Source: Lachnospiraceae bacterium
Lineage (GTDB): Bacteria > Bacillota > Clostridia > Lachnospirales > Lachnospiraceae
Direction: 5' to 3'
Assembly: GCA_022792535.1 (NCBI GenBank)
Contig: JAAWBG010000091.1
Coordinates: 1-33,658 of the forward strand
Length of the DNA stretch: 33,658 bases
Part shown: positions 16,737 to 24,456 of the stretch, piece by piece
Numbering within the stretch: the stretch's first letter is position 1
How the letters are laid out: each line of letters starts with the position of its first letter
Notes under the pieces: generated by a model
What the model was told of the DNA's origin: nothing
The model's database searches: none
What the model saw: only the letters and a program-made list of their open reading frames with translations
Made by a program: the position numbers and the translations under genes

Positions 16737-18050
16737 ATGACAGAAAGAGATAAAAAATTTGAAGCTTTTGTAAAAAGCGATTTAGAAGATAACAGAGGTC
16801 TGATCATTAATCAATATAAAGAAGTGATAAGTATTATGAACAATCCCACAGAAATGGAACAATTTCGGCAGAGTTATCTTACGAATATGTTGATGTATGT
16901 TACCAGACATTCTGAATTCTATAAAAAATATGAAGGGTTTAAGTCCATTAATGATTTTCCAGTTGTCAATAAGGAAATCTTAAAGAAAAACTGGGATCGT
17001 GTATTTGTTGATGAATTCAGGAATCGAACAGATAACAAGGAAAAGCGAACAAGCGGATCAACAGGAACACCATTTCAGGTCTATTGGGATAGAAGAAAAC
17101 ACTGCCGTATGATTGCTGATGCGAAGTGGTTTGCTCATCAGGGAGGCGTCGAGTCACATGAAAGAATTGTGTGTATGATCGTAAATGAAAAGGGAGACCG
17201 TTCCCCTTTAGAAAAGCAGCAGCGTGACAATGTATACAATATATATTGTTCCTATTTTGATGACGATTCTATTGAACGCATTTTAAAAGAGTTATCTGAT
17301 CTGAATCCTAAAATGATTATTGCATACAGTTCTATGTGGGATGCTGTTGCAAATTATATTTTTGAGGGAAAAGCTCCTGCATATCAGTTTGCTCTGACAT
17401 CAATTATGTCGGAGGCGGAAGGTCTGAAAGAAAGAACCCGGGAGATAATTTCAGATTATTTCGGATGTCCTGTTTATTCCAGATATGGAAATGAAGAATG
17501 TGGAACACTGGCACAGGAAGATGGAAGCGAATTTGGACACAGATTGAATACGGCAAGTTATTACATAGAGGTATTGTCTCTGAATAACGATGAACCTGTA
17601 GAAGATGGCAAAATTGGCCGGGTAGTTATCACCGATCTTTTTAACTACGCTTTTCCTATCATTCGTTATGAAAATGGGGATTTGGCCACCAAGATTACCA
17701 CTGCAGATGGAAGGGTTTATTTAAAAGATGTGATAGGCAGAAAAGTAGATATGCTGTATACGACGGATGGCCGCATGCTTAATTGGCTTCATGCTCTGAT
17801 TTTCTTAAAAAAATATAAAGATATTAAGCAGTTCCAGATTGTACAGGAAACAAGATACAATTTTACCTGGGTCTTAAATACCAAAAATCATGGGTACGAG
17901 GATTTAATCTTGTCTGAGGCACAGGAAATTTTCGGCAAAGACAGCAGACACGTATTTAAATATGTGGAAGAGATTCCAAAGCTTAGAAGCGGAAAGACTC
18001 AGATGACAGTATGCAAAATTGATCCACATAAAGAATTTGGTGATCAATAA
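16737..18050 (+). CDS. CapK/PaaK-like AMP-forming ligase
   Basis: A 437-residue adenylate-forming enzyme of the phenylacetate-CoA ligase family (COG1541-type, CapK branch). The phosphate loop RTSGSTGTP is at 104-112, followed by YSRYGNEECG, the adenine and carboxylate region, RYENGDLA, the ribose-binding aspartate, and GRKVDML with the C-terminal hinge. AAAGGAG lies 9 bases before the ATG. It would activate an organic, perhaps aromatic, acid as acyl-AMP. Next to a DAHP synthase, ATP-grasp ligase and acyltransferase, this points to an acyl decoration made locally. The acyl group and acceptor are unknown. Confidence 0.82.
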   Translation: MTERDKKFEAFVKSDLEDNRGLIINQYKEVISIMNNPTEMEQFRQSYLTNMLMYVTRHSEFYKKYEGFKSINDFPVVNKEILKKNWDRVFVDEFRNRTDNKEKRTSGSTGTPFQVYWDRRKHCRMIADAKWFAHQGGVESHERIVCMIVNEKGDRSPLEKQQRDNVYNIYCSYFDDDSIERILKELSDLNPKMIIAYSSMWDAVANYIFEGKAPAYQFALTSIMSEAEGLKERTREIISDYFGCPVYSRYGNEECGTLAQEDGSEFGHRLNTASYYIEVLSLNNDEPVEDGKIGRVVITDLFNYAFPIIRYENGDLATKITTADGRVYLKDVIGRKVDMLYTTDGRMLNWLHALIFLKKYKDIKQFQIVQETRYNFTWVLNTKNHGYEDLILSEAQEIFGKDSRHVFKYVEEIPKLRSGKTQMTVCKIDPHKEFGDQ

Positions 18051-18073
18051 ATATCGTTTATTGGAGAATGATC

Positions 18074-19192
18074 ATGGGAGAAATATTGGTTACAAGATCT
18101 TCAATGCCTGCATTTGACAAATATTGTGAAGAGATAAAAAGTTTATGGGACAGCCATTGGCTCACAAATATGGGCGTGAAACACCAGGAATTTCAATCGG
18201 TTTTAGAATCTTATTTGGGTATATCCCATGTAACATTATATGCAAATGGACATTTAGCTTTAGAAAACGCAATCGCAGCATTTCATCTTCCAGAAGGCGG
18301 CGAGGTGATAACCACGCCATTTACATTTGCTTCCACAACACATGCCATTGTCCGTAATAAGCTGATTCCAGTCTTTTGCGATATTAACGAAGATGACTAT
18401 ACCATAGACGTTGGAAAAATGGAATCTCTCATTACGGATCAGACAGTAGCTATTGTACCGGTTCACGTCTATGGAAATTTATGTAACGTTGAGGAAATCG
18501 AAAGAATTGCCAACAAATACGGCCTCAAAGTTATTTATGACGCGGCTCATGCATTTGCTGTGAAATACAAAGGTATTTCCTCTGCATGTTTTGGCGACGC
18601 GGCTATGTTTAGCTTTCATGCCACAAAAGTGTTTCATACGATTGAAGGCGGCGCCGTCTGTTATAGAAATGATAAATGGGTACAGCTATTGAATGATATG
18701 AAAAACTTCGGCATCCATGGTCCAGAGGAAGTGGCGTATATTGGCGGGAATGCTAAGATGAATGAATTTCAGGCCGCTATGGGATTATGTAATATGCGTT
18801 ATCTGGATGAAGAGATCAGCAAACGTAAAAAGGCATCAGAATACTATAAAAAGCGGTTATCTGGAACAGCCGGGATTAAACTCAGCAAAATCCCAGAGGA
18901 AGTGGAATCTAATTATGCATACTTTCCGGTGGTATTTGAAGATTATAAATATACGCGAAATGAAATACTTAACAAGTTAAAAGAACATGGTATCGGGGCA
19001 AGAAAGTATTTCTTTCCCCTGACCAATAGCTTTGAATGTTACCGGAATTATCCTACAGCTGGAACAGAGAAAACGCCTGTTGCACAACATATCGCCCTGA
19101 GGGTTCTAACGCTGCCACTGTACGCGGACTTAAGTTTTGAGGATATAGACAAAATCTGCAATATTATATTGGGAGATGAAGATGAATTGTAA
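18074..19192 (+). CDS. DegT/DnrJ/EryC1 family sugar aminotransferase (VioA-like)
   Basis: A 372-residue PLP-dependent aminotransferase acting on keto-sugars. DAAHAFA (D156) and SFHATKVFHTIEGG with Schiff-base K185 are intact; TPFTFASTTHAI and VHVYGNLCNVEEI complete the fold. The HATK-FHTIEGG wording resembles C4 aminotransferases of the VioA/DesI kind, which act on 4-keto-6-deoxy sugars. No 4,6-dehydratase is in the left operon; the only one in the window, CapE-like, is in the opposing operon. The second ATG at 18074 is preferred because GGAG lies only one base before the ATG at 18068. The end of this gene contains the start and ribosome site of the acyltransferase gene. Confidence 0.87.
   Translation: MGEILVTRSSMPAFDKYCEEIKSLWDSHWLTNMGVKHQEFQSVLESYLGISHVTLYANGHLALENAIAAFHLPEGGEVITTPFTFASTTHAIVRNKLIPVFCDINEDDYTIDVGKMESLITDQTVAIVPVHVYGNLCNVEEIERIANKYGLKVIYDAAHAFAVKYKGISSACFGDAAMFSFHATKVFHTIEGGAVCYRNDKWVQLLNDMKNFGIHGPEEVAYIGGNAKMNEFQAAMGLCNMRYLDEEISKRKKASEYYKKRLSGTAGIKLSKIPEEVESNYAYFPVVFEDYKYTRNEILNKLKEHGIGARKYFFPLTNSFECYRNYPTAGTEKTPVAQHIALRVLTLPLYADLSFEDIDKICNIILGDEDEL
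19171..19175 (+). promoter_or_regulatory. Ribosome-binding site that fixes the acyltransferase start
   Basis: GGGAG lies 6 bases before the ATG at 19182, inside the last codons of the DegT gene. It shows that the acyltransferase gene begins at 19182, upstream of the G9 tract, and not at the later internal ATG at 19267, which has no comparable site. Confidence 0.8.
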
Positions 19193-20292
19193 GAAAGATG
19201 CAAAAAAAGTGAGGGGGGGGGAAAGCAAAAAGGAACAGCAATCTGGAATTACTGCGGACCATTGCTATGCTGTTGATTATAGCCCACCATTTTGTGGTAA
19301 ATTCAGGAGTTCAGAATTTATATGATTTTAGTCACATAACCCCTAATATGATTTTTCTGCAATTATTTGGAATGTGGGGCAAGGCTGCAATAAATATCTT
19401 TATATTGATCAGCGGATATTTTATGTGCGTATCTGAGCTAAAAGTAAAGCAGATAGGAAAGATTTACCTTGAGACGAAATTCTACATGTGGATAATATTT
19501 CTTATTTTTTTGATCAGCGGATATGAAATAGCAGGAAAAAGGAGAGTTTTTGAATTGCTATTTGGTTTATTCCAGGGAATCGGAAATAATTTTACCGCTT
19601 CATTTTTAATTTTTTATATATTTGTGCCCTTTTATAATATATTGATCAACCATATCAGCGAACATCAATATAAATGCTTTGTTATATTATTGATATTCGT
19701 AAATGTCATTACAGAAACATTTTTCTTCAGTAATATTTTCTGTGAACCTTTGTGGTATGCTTCACTGTATTTTGTTGCAGCATATATTCGAAAGCATCCG
19801 CTGAAATGGATGAATCGTAATGGAGTCGTACTCTCCCTGCTGATTGGAGCAATTTTATTATCATATGCAAGCGTAATCCTTGTAGATTTCTTTGGAGTGA
19901 AATATGGATTCACTTCCACATATTATATGGTTGCTGATTCAAATAAGGCCCTGGCATTTTTAGTGAGTATTTTCGTATTTTTGCTGTTTAAAAACATGGA
20001 GATCCGTTATAACAGCATAATCAATCATACTGCCGCCGCCACTTATGGGGTATTGTGCATTCACGCATCAAGCGACGCAATGCGGAAGTTTTTATGGGTT
20101 GATTTTTTTAATGTATCAGGGCATTATTCCTGTTCGCTGATACATCTGATATTATACTCCTTTTCCTCTGTTCTGTGCGTCTTTATTGTATGTTCCTTTA
20201 TTGATATGCTGAGAATTCAATTAATAGAAAGACCTTTATTCAAATTTTTAGAGAAGTGTGAATGGTGGAATAAACCACTGTTCCTGGAATAA
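19182..20292 (+). CDS. Acyltransferase-3 family membrane protein, out of frame at a G9 tract (phase OFF)
   Basis: Membrane acyltransferase family 3 (OafA/WecH type), expected to O-acylate sugars. From the ATG at 19182 the frame runs MNCKKDAKKVRGG into nine G bases (19213-19221), then shifts and stops at 19323-19325, giving 47 residues. Removing one G joins it to KAKRNSNLELLRTIAMLLII and a 369-residue protein with about ten membrane segments. The family's essential R-X10-H motif is then R25-H36. Starting at the internal ATG 19267 gives 341 residues but loses R25, so it should be inactive. The clean frame everywhere else, good ribosome site and coupling to degT argue for a switchable gene over a decayed one. 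A sequencing error in the homopolymer is the alternative. Confidence 0.85.
19213..19221 (+). repeat. Homopolymeric G9 tract, candidate slippage switch
   Basis: Nine consecutive G bases lie 31 bases after the start codon of the left acyltransferase gene, in an AT-rich surrounding. Frame arithmetic gives G8 or G11 as in frame and G9 as OFF. Confidence 0.9.
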
Positions 20293-20357
20293 ACCTTGGC
20301 AGTAGAAATATTAACGGTATCGTTATTGTTCTGCATCAGTCTGACTTAGGAGATTAA

Positions 20358-21461
20358 ATGAAAAAGAAAGTAATGTTGGTCTTTGGCACCAGACCAGAGG
20401 CAATAAAAATGTGTCCATTGGTAAATGAGCTGAAAAAAAGAAAAAATATTCAGGCTGTAGTCTGCGTTACTGGTCAGCACAGACAGATGCTGGATCAGGT
20501 ATTAGAAACTTTTCAGGTTGTACCAGCTTATGACTTCTCCATCATGAAGGAGAAACAATCCCTGTTTGATATTACAACAAACATCCTAAATAAGATCAAA
20601 AAGGCACTGGAAACAGAAAAGCCAGATATTGTTCTGGTACATGGAGATACAAGCACCACTTTTGTTACAGCATTGGCCTGTTTTTATCTTCAGATACCCG
20701 TTGGCCATGTGGAAGCCGGGCTTCGTACTTATAATATTAACAGTCCCTATCCAGAAGAGTTTAATCGACAGGCGGTCTCCATTATATCTGAACTTCATTT
20801 TGCCCCCACATGGAGGGCAAAAGAGAACTTGATCAAAGAAGGAAAAGAAGAACACAAAATCTGGATTACTGGAAATACTGTGATTGATGCATTGCGCACT
20901 ACAGTAAAAAAGGACTATACCCATCCAGAGCTGGATTGGGCTGCTCATTCTAGATTGATCTTTATCACTGCACATAGACGTGAGAATCTAGGAGAACCCA
21001 TGCACCATATTTTTCGGGCAATTCGAAGAATTTTAGAAGAATATCCAGATGTAAAGGCATTGTACCCCATCCATATGAATCCTGTGATCCGTAAGGCTGC
21101 AAAGGAAGAATTGGGCGGAACAGACAGGATACATATTATTGATCCTGTTGATGTGTTTGACTGTCATAATATCATGGCAAAAAGCTATTTGATTTTAACA
21201 GATTCTGGTGGTATCCAGGAAGAAGCCCCTTCTCTCGGCAAACCAGTTCTGGTTGTAAGAGATACGACCGAGAGACCAGAAGGCATCGAAGCCGGCACAT
21301 TAAAGTTGGTAGGAACAGAGGAAGAAAACATTTATCAGCATTTTAAAGAATTGCTGGAAAATGAAACTGTCTATCATAATATGGCCAGAGCAAATAATCC
21401 TTATGGAGATGGATATGCCTGTAAGAGGATTGCAGATGTTTTAGAAGAGAATTTCAGTTAA
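20358..21461 (+). CDS. wecB: UDP-N-acetylglucosamine 2-epimerase (non-hydrolysing)
   Basis: A 367-residue GT-B-like epimerase interconverting UDP-GlcNAc and UDP-ManNAc. VFGTRPEAIKMCPLV is the N-terminal signature, followed by VHGDTSTTFV, GHVEAGLRT, TAHRRENLG, ILTDSGGIQEEAPSLGKPVLVVRDTTERPEG, all standard for WecB/MnaA. GGAG precedes the ATG by 7 bases, and 65 bases separate it from the acyltransferase. It is the last gene of the left operon and pairs with the WecC-type gene 13 kb upstream to make UDP-ManNAcA. CapG, the 2-epimerase of the L-FucNAc route, belongs to the same family, so a link with the CapE-like gene across the junction is a possible but weaker reading. Confidence 0.9.
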   Translation: MKKKVMLVFGTRPEAIKMCPLVNELKKRKNIQAVVCVTGQHRQMLDQVLETFQVVPAYDFSIMKEKQSLFDITTNILNKIKKALETEKPDIVLVHGDTSTTFVTALACFYLQIPVGHVEAGLRTYNINSPYPEEFNRQAVSIISELHFAPTWRAKENLIKEGKEEHKIWITGNTVIDALRTTVKKDYTHPELDWAAHSRLIFITAHRRENLGEPMHHIFRAIRRILEEYPDVKALYPIHMNPVIRKAAKEELGGTDRIHIIDPVDVFDCHNIMAKSYLILTDSGGIQEEAPSLGKPVLVVRDTTERPEGIEAGTLKLVGTEEENIYQHFKELLENETVYHNMARANNPYGDGYACKRIADVLEENFS

Positions 21462-21577
21462 CGGATTCCCTTTTATAAATGCAAACTTTTTGTAGGAATC
21501 TTTACATGAAAATTTAAAGCATTATTACTTTTCAAATTATAGAATGATAGAAAAGCGTCTGACATCCTCTTTTATGT

Positions 21578-22666
21578 TCATAATATCCTATAAAATTTTT
21601 TATACCACTCTGCAAACTGCCGAATCCCTTCCCTTAGAGAGGTGCTGGGCTTAAATCCAAAATCCTTTTCTAATGCCGTTGTATCTGCATAGGTGACGGG
21701 GACGTCTCCAGGCTGCATGGGAACCAGTTCCTTGTGAGTCTCAAAATCATAATCTCTGGGAAGAATTTCCGCGCGGATCAGTTCCTCCTGCAATATGGTA
21801 ACAAAATCCAGCAAATCCTCTGGATGGCTGTTTCCAATGTTATAGAGGGCATAAGGAGGGATGGGCAGTCCATCCTCCCCTTTTTTCCGTTCCGGGGCCC
21901 CCTGCATCACCCGTTTGACGCCTTCCACAATATCATCAATATAAGTAAAGTCCCGCTTACAGTTTCCATAATTAAAAATCTGGATGGTTTCGCCTTTCAG
22001 CAGTTTGTTGGTAAATCCAAAATACGCCATATCTGGTCTTCCAGCTGGACCGTATACCGTAAAGAAACGCAATCCGGTAGATGGAATATTGTAGAGCTTA
22101 CTGTAAGCATGAGCCATCAGTTCATTGCTTTTTTTCGTCGCTGCATAAAGGGATACCGGATGATCCACTTGATCTTTTGTACTGTAAGGCACTTTCGCGT
22201 TACTTCCGTAAACAGAAGAAGAGGATGCATACACAAGATGTTCTACTCCTTTTGCTCCCTTATCGTAGGAATGACGGCAGGCTTCCAGTATATTATAAAA
22301 GCCAATCATATTTGACTGAATATAAGCGTCTGGATTTGTAATAGAATAACGGACGCCGGCCTGAGCCGCCAGGTTCACAACAAGATCAGGATTATGTTTC
22401 TCAAAAATCTGATCAATCAGATTCTTGTCTGCAAGATCGCCTTTGATAAAAACATATCTGTAATCACTGTGTTCTTTCATAGATTTCTCAATCTCTGCCA
22501 GGCGCCACTCCTTGATTCTTACATCATAATAATCATTCATATTATCCAGGCCGATGATATGAATGGGAGATTGTGTTCTTAAAAGTTCCAATACCAGGTT
22601 AGAACCGATAAAGCCAGCAGAACCAGTTACCAATATTGTTTTATTTTTTAAGTCTATTTTCTGCAT
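21578..22666 (-). CDS. UDP-glucuronate 4-epimerase
   Basis: A 362-residue extended short-chain dehydrogenase converting UDP-GlcA to UDP-GalA. ILVTGSAGFIGSNLV at 11-25 is the NAD loop; DNMNDYYDVRIKEWRL and AAQAGVRYSI are typical of the CapI/LpsL-type glucuronate epimerases; the catalytic S150, Y174 and K178 (YAATK) are present. The start at 22666 is chosen because the fold begins there, 7 bases after the dehydrogenase stop, with AGAAGGGA just before; a longer reading would run back into that gene. It is the last gene of the right operon and directly follows the enzyme that makes its substrate. Its stop is 116 bases from the wecB stop on the other strand. Confidence 0.9.
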   Translation of the reverse strand: MQKIDLKNKTILVTGSAGFIGSNLVLELLRTQSPIHIIGLDNMNDYYDVRIKEWRLAEIEKSMKEHSDYRYVFIKGDLADKNLIDQIFEKHNPDLVVNLAAQAGVRYSITNPDAYIQSNMIGFYNILEACRHSYDKGAKGVEHLVYASSSSVYGSNAKVPYSTKDQVDHPVSLYAATKKSNELMAHAYSKLYNIPSTGLRFFTVYGPAGRPDMAYFGFTNKLLKGETIQIFNYGNCKRDFTYIDDIVEGVKRVMQGAPERKKGEDGLPIPPYALYNIGNSHPEDLLDFVTILQEELIRAEILPRDYDFETHKELVPMQPGDVPVTYADTTALEKDFGFKPSTSLREGIRQFAEWYKKFYRIL

Positions 22667-22673
22667 TTCCAGA

Positions 22674-24146
22674 TTAATCCCTTCTGAATAAATCTCTTGT
22701 ATACACTTTTGCCTCCACATCATCCAGGCAGCTATCGTATCTGTTGGCAATGATAGCCTGTGAGATTTTCTTAAATTCTTTTAGATCTCCGATCACGCGG
22801 CTTCCAAAGAATGTGCTTCCTGCCGGCAGGGTGGGTTCATAGATAACTACTGTGGCTCCCTTTGCTTTGATCCGTTTCATAACGCCCTGAATGGAAGACT
22901 GGCGGAAATTATCAGAATTTGATTTCATAGTCAGACGATAGACGCCGATCACAACTTCTGTTTCTTTGGACTCGTCCCAAGTACTGTTTGCCCCATATGC
23001 CCCGGCAATTTCCAGTACCCGTTCTGCGATAAAGTCTTTTCTCGTTCTGTTGGATTCCACAATGGCAGACATCATATTCTGGGGAACATTTGCAAAATTT
23101 GCCAGAAGTTGCTTGGTATCCTTGGGCAGGCAGTATCCGCCATATCCAAAACTTGGATTGTTATAATGAGTTCCAATCCGGGGATCTAAGCAGACTCCGT
23201 CAATAATCTGCTGTGTGTGCAGTCCTTTGGACTCGGCATAGGTGTCAAGCTCATTGAAATAGGACACCCGAAGGGCCAGATAAGTATTAGCAAATAATTT
23301 TACCGCCTCAGCCTCCGTAAATCCCATAAACAGTGTATCAATATCCTCTTTCAAGGCGCCTTGCTGCAAAAGGGCGGCAAAGGTGTGAGCCTTTTCAGAA
23401 GATTCTTCATCGCAGGAAACAATAATACGTGAGGGATAGAGATTATCATAGAGAGCCTTTGATTCTCGTAAAAATTCTGGGCTGAAAATAATATTTTTTG
23501 TATGATATTTTTCTCTTACAAAAGCAGTATATCCAACTGGAATGGTAGATTTGATCACCATCATTGCATCTGGGTTGGATTTGAGTACAAGTTCAATCAC
23601 TGCTTCTACTGCAGAACAATCAAAAAAGTTCTTTTTGCTGTCGTAATTGGTAGGAGCCGCAATCACGACAAAATCAGCTTCTTTATATGCTGTCTCACCA
23701 TCAAGAGTCGCAGTCAGGTCAAGATCCTTTTCTGCAAGATACTTCTCAATATAATCGTCCTGAATAGGGGATTTCTTATTGTTCAGCATCTCTACTTTTT
23801 CTGGAACAATGTCCACTGCTGTTACATGATTGTGCTGAGAAAGTAAAGTGGCGATAGAAAGACCCACATATCCCGTTCCTGCAACGGCAATATTGTATTT
23901 GCGGTCAAGGGTCATTTCTTTCTTCTCTGCCCCATCTTCCATAAACAGATCCACCACTTCAATGTCAAGAGTCTCTGCCAGCGTCTGCAGCTGAGGAATT
24001 GTCGGCATATACTCTTCGTTTTCAATTCTGCCGATCATGGAACGATTGATTCCAGTAGCCTTTGAAAGTTGTGCCTGGGTCATGCCTTTGCTTTTTCTTT
24101 TTGCGGCAATAGTTTCTGCAATGATTTTACTTGTAATTTTTTTCAT
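22674..24146 (-). CDS. ugd: UDP-glucose 6-dehydrogenase with N-terminal XRE helix-turn-helix
   Basis: A 490-residue fusion. Residues 5-70 are an XRE-type DNA-binding domain ([20 protein letters not shown] at 22-41). Residues 84-490 are a nucleotide-sugar dehydrogenase: [10 protein letters not shown] around 88-97, [20 protein letters not shown], and the catalytic C339 in [12 protein letters not shown], all as expected for UDP-glucose to UDP-glucuronate oxidation. The enzyme half looks active, unlike the other HTH fusion in the window. The gene has its own promoter, and a palindrome (24264-24280) plus a matching half-site (24169-24176) flank that promoter, so autoregulation is a reasonable inference. 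The start is supported by GAGGATG-type pairing just upstream. It makes the substrate of the following epimerase. Confidence 0.9.
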   Translation of the reverse strand: MKKITSKIIAETIAAKRKSKGMTQAQLSKATGINRSMIGRIENEEYMPTIPQLQTLAETLDIEVVDLFMEDGAEKKEMTLDRKYNIAVAGTGYVGLSIATLLSQHNHVTAVDIVPEKVEMLNNKKSPIQDDYIEKYLAEKDLDLTATLDGETAYKEADFVVIAAPTNYDSKKNFFDCSAVEAVIELVLKSNPDAMMVIKSTIPVGYTAFVREKYHTKNIIFSPEFLRESKALYDNLYPSRIIVSCDEESSEKAHTFAALLQQGALKEDIDTLFMGFTEAEAVKLFANTYLALRVSYFNELDTYAESKGLHTQQIIDGVCLDPRIGTHYNNPSFGYGGYCLPKDTKQLLANFANVPQNMMSAIVESNRTRKDFIAERVLEIAGAYGANSTWDESKETEVVIGVYRLTMKSNSDNFRQSSIQGVMKRIKAKGATVVIYEPTLPAGSTFFGSRVIGDLKEFKKISQAIIANRYDSCLDDVEAKVYTRDLFRRD

Positions 24147-24168
24147 TTTTCATCCTCACTGTTTTTGA

Positions 24169-24176
24169 TTCTATTT
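24169..24176. promoter_or_regulatory. Possible operator half-site in the ugd leader
   Basis: TTCTATTT here repeats one arm of the palindrome at 24264-24280 (extended match GATTCTATTTTTAA against the opposite-strand GATTCTATTTTAAA). It lies between the predicted transcription start and the ugd start codon, where a bound repressor could block transcription. Confidence 0.4.
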
Positions 24177-24210
24177 TTAATGGAAATTTTATTTGCCTGT
24201 AACAAGAAGT

Positions 24211-24239
24211 ACTATAACAGAAGATACTTAAAAAAGCAA
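24211..24239 (-). promoter_or_regulatory. Sigma-A promoter for ugd and the UDP-GlcA epimerase
   Basis: On the minus strand, TTGCTT (24239-24234) and TATAGT (24216-24211) are spaced by exactly 17 bases, 64 bases before the ugd ATG. This is the best promoter match in the window. Confidence 0.7.
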
Positions 24240-24247
24240 TAGAAAAG

Positions 24248-24295
24248 ACAAAAAGAAAATAATTTCTATTTAAAATAGAATCATTTTCTTTTTGT
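24248..24295. promoter_or_regulatory. 48-base AT-rich palindrome, operator or bidirectional terminator
   Basis: Outer arms ACAAAAAGAAAAT (24248-24260) and ATTTTCTTTTTGT (24283-24295) are perfect 13-base complements. Inside them TTCTATTT-A-AAATAGAA (24264-24280) is a perfect 17-base palindrome. It lies just upstream of the ugd -35 box. It may stop capE transcription (an AT stem ending in a U-rich run) or bind the HTH domain of the Ugd fusion; the repeated half-site in the leader favours the second. Confidence 0.55.
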
Positions 24296-24456
24296 GAGGA
24301 TATCTGCGGGATACTTAGAGACAGTGGACGCAGCATTCTCTAAAGGGTTATGAATACCGCCCTGAAAGTCTGCCCGGCGGTGTCAGAAACTTTATGGGGT
24401 ACGATGGAAGGTATCAGAGAAGGATGAAGATAAATATTCATATCGTATCATACTAT

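Larger units (their letters stand above)
24147..24456 (-). other. 310-base intergenic leader with hairpins and promoter
   Basis: This is the longest gene-free stretch. Reading in the direction of transcription, after the capE stop it holds two loose stem pairs (ACCGCC at 24356-24361 with GGCGGT at 24376-24381; TTAGAGA at 24315-24321 with TCTCTAA at 24337-24343), then a 48-base AT palindrome, then the ugd promoter and a leader of roughly 60 bases. A 69-codon open frame crosses it but has no family features and overlaps the promoter, so I do not call it a gene. Confidence 0.6.

Noticed and set aside
12117..19192. Aminohydroxybenzoate (ansamycin starter) pathway from oxidoreductase, DAHP synthase and DegT
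   Set aside because: The DAHP synthase is class I, not class II like RifH, and no dehydroquinate synthase, dehydratase or kinase homologues are present; the likeness is only by gene type.
6140..21461. Complete WbpA-B-E-D-I route to UDP-ManNAc3NAcA in the left operon
   Set aside because: Family members for A, B, E and I exist, but the oxidoreductase is unlike WbpB in length and motifs, the aminotransferase looks C4-type, and no left-handed beta-helix acetyltransferase is present.
21734..22315. 193-codon open frame on the plus strand
   Set aside because: Opposite the UDP-glucuronate 4-epimerase gene, low-complexity composition and no recognisable domain.
24127..24336. 69-codon minus-strand frame upstream of ugd
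   Set aside because: It overlaps the ugd promoter, palindrome and start; its sequence is low-complexity and no ribosome site was seen.
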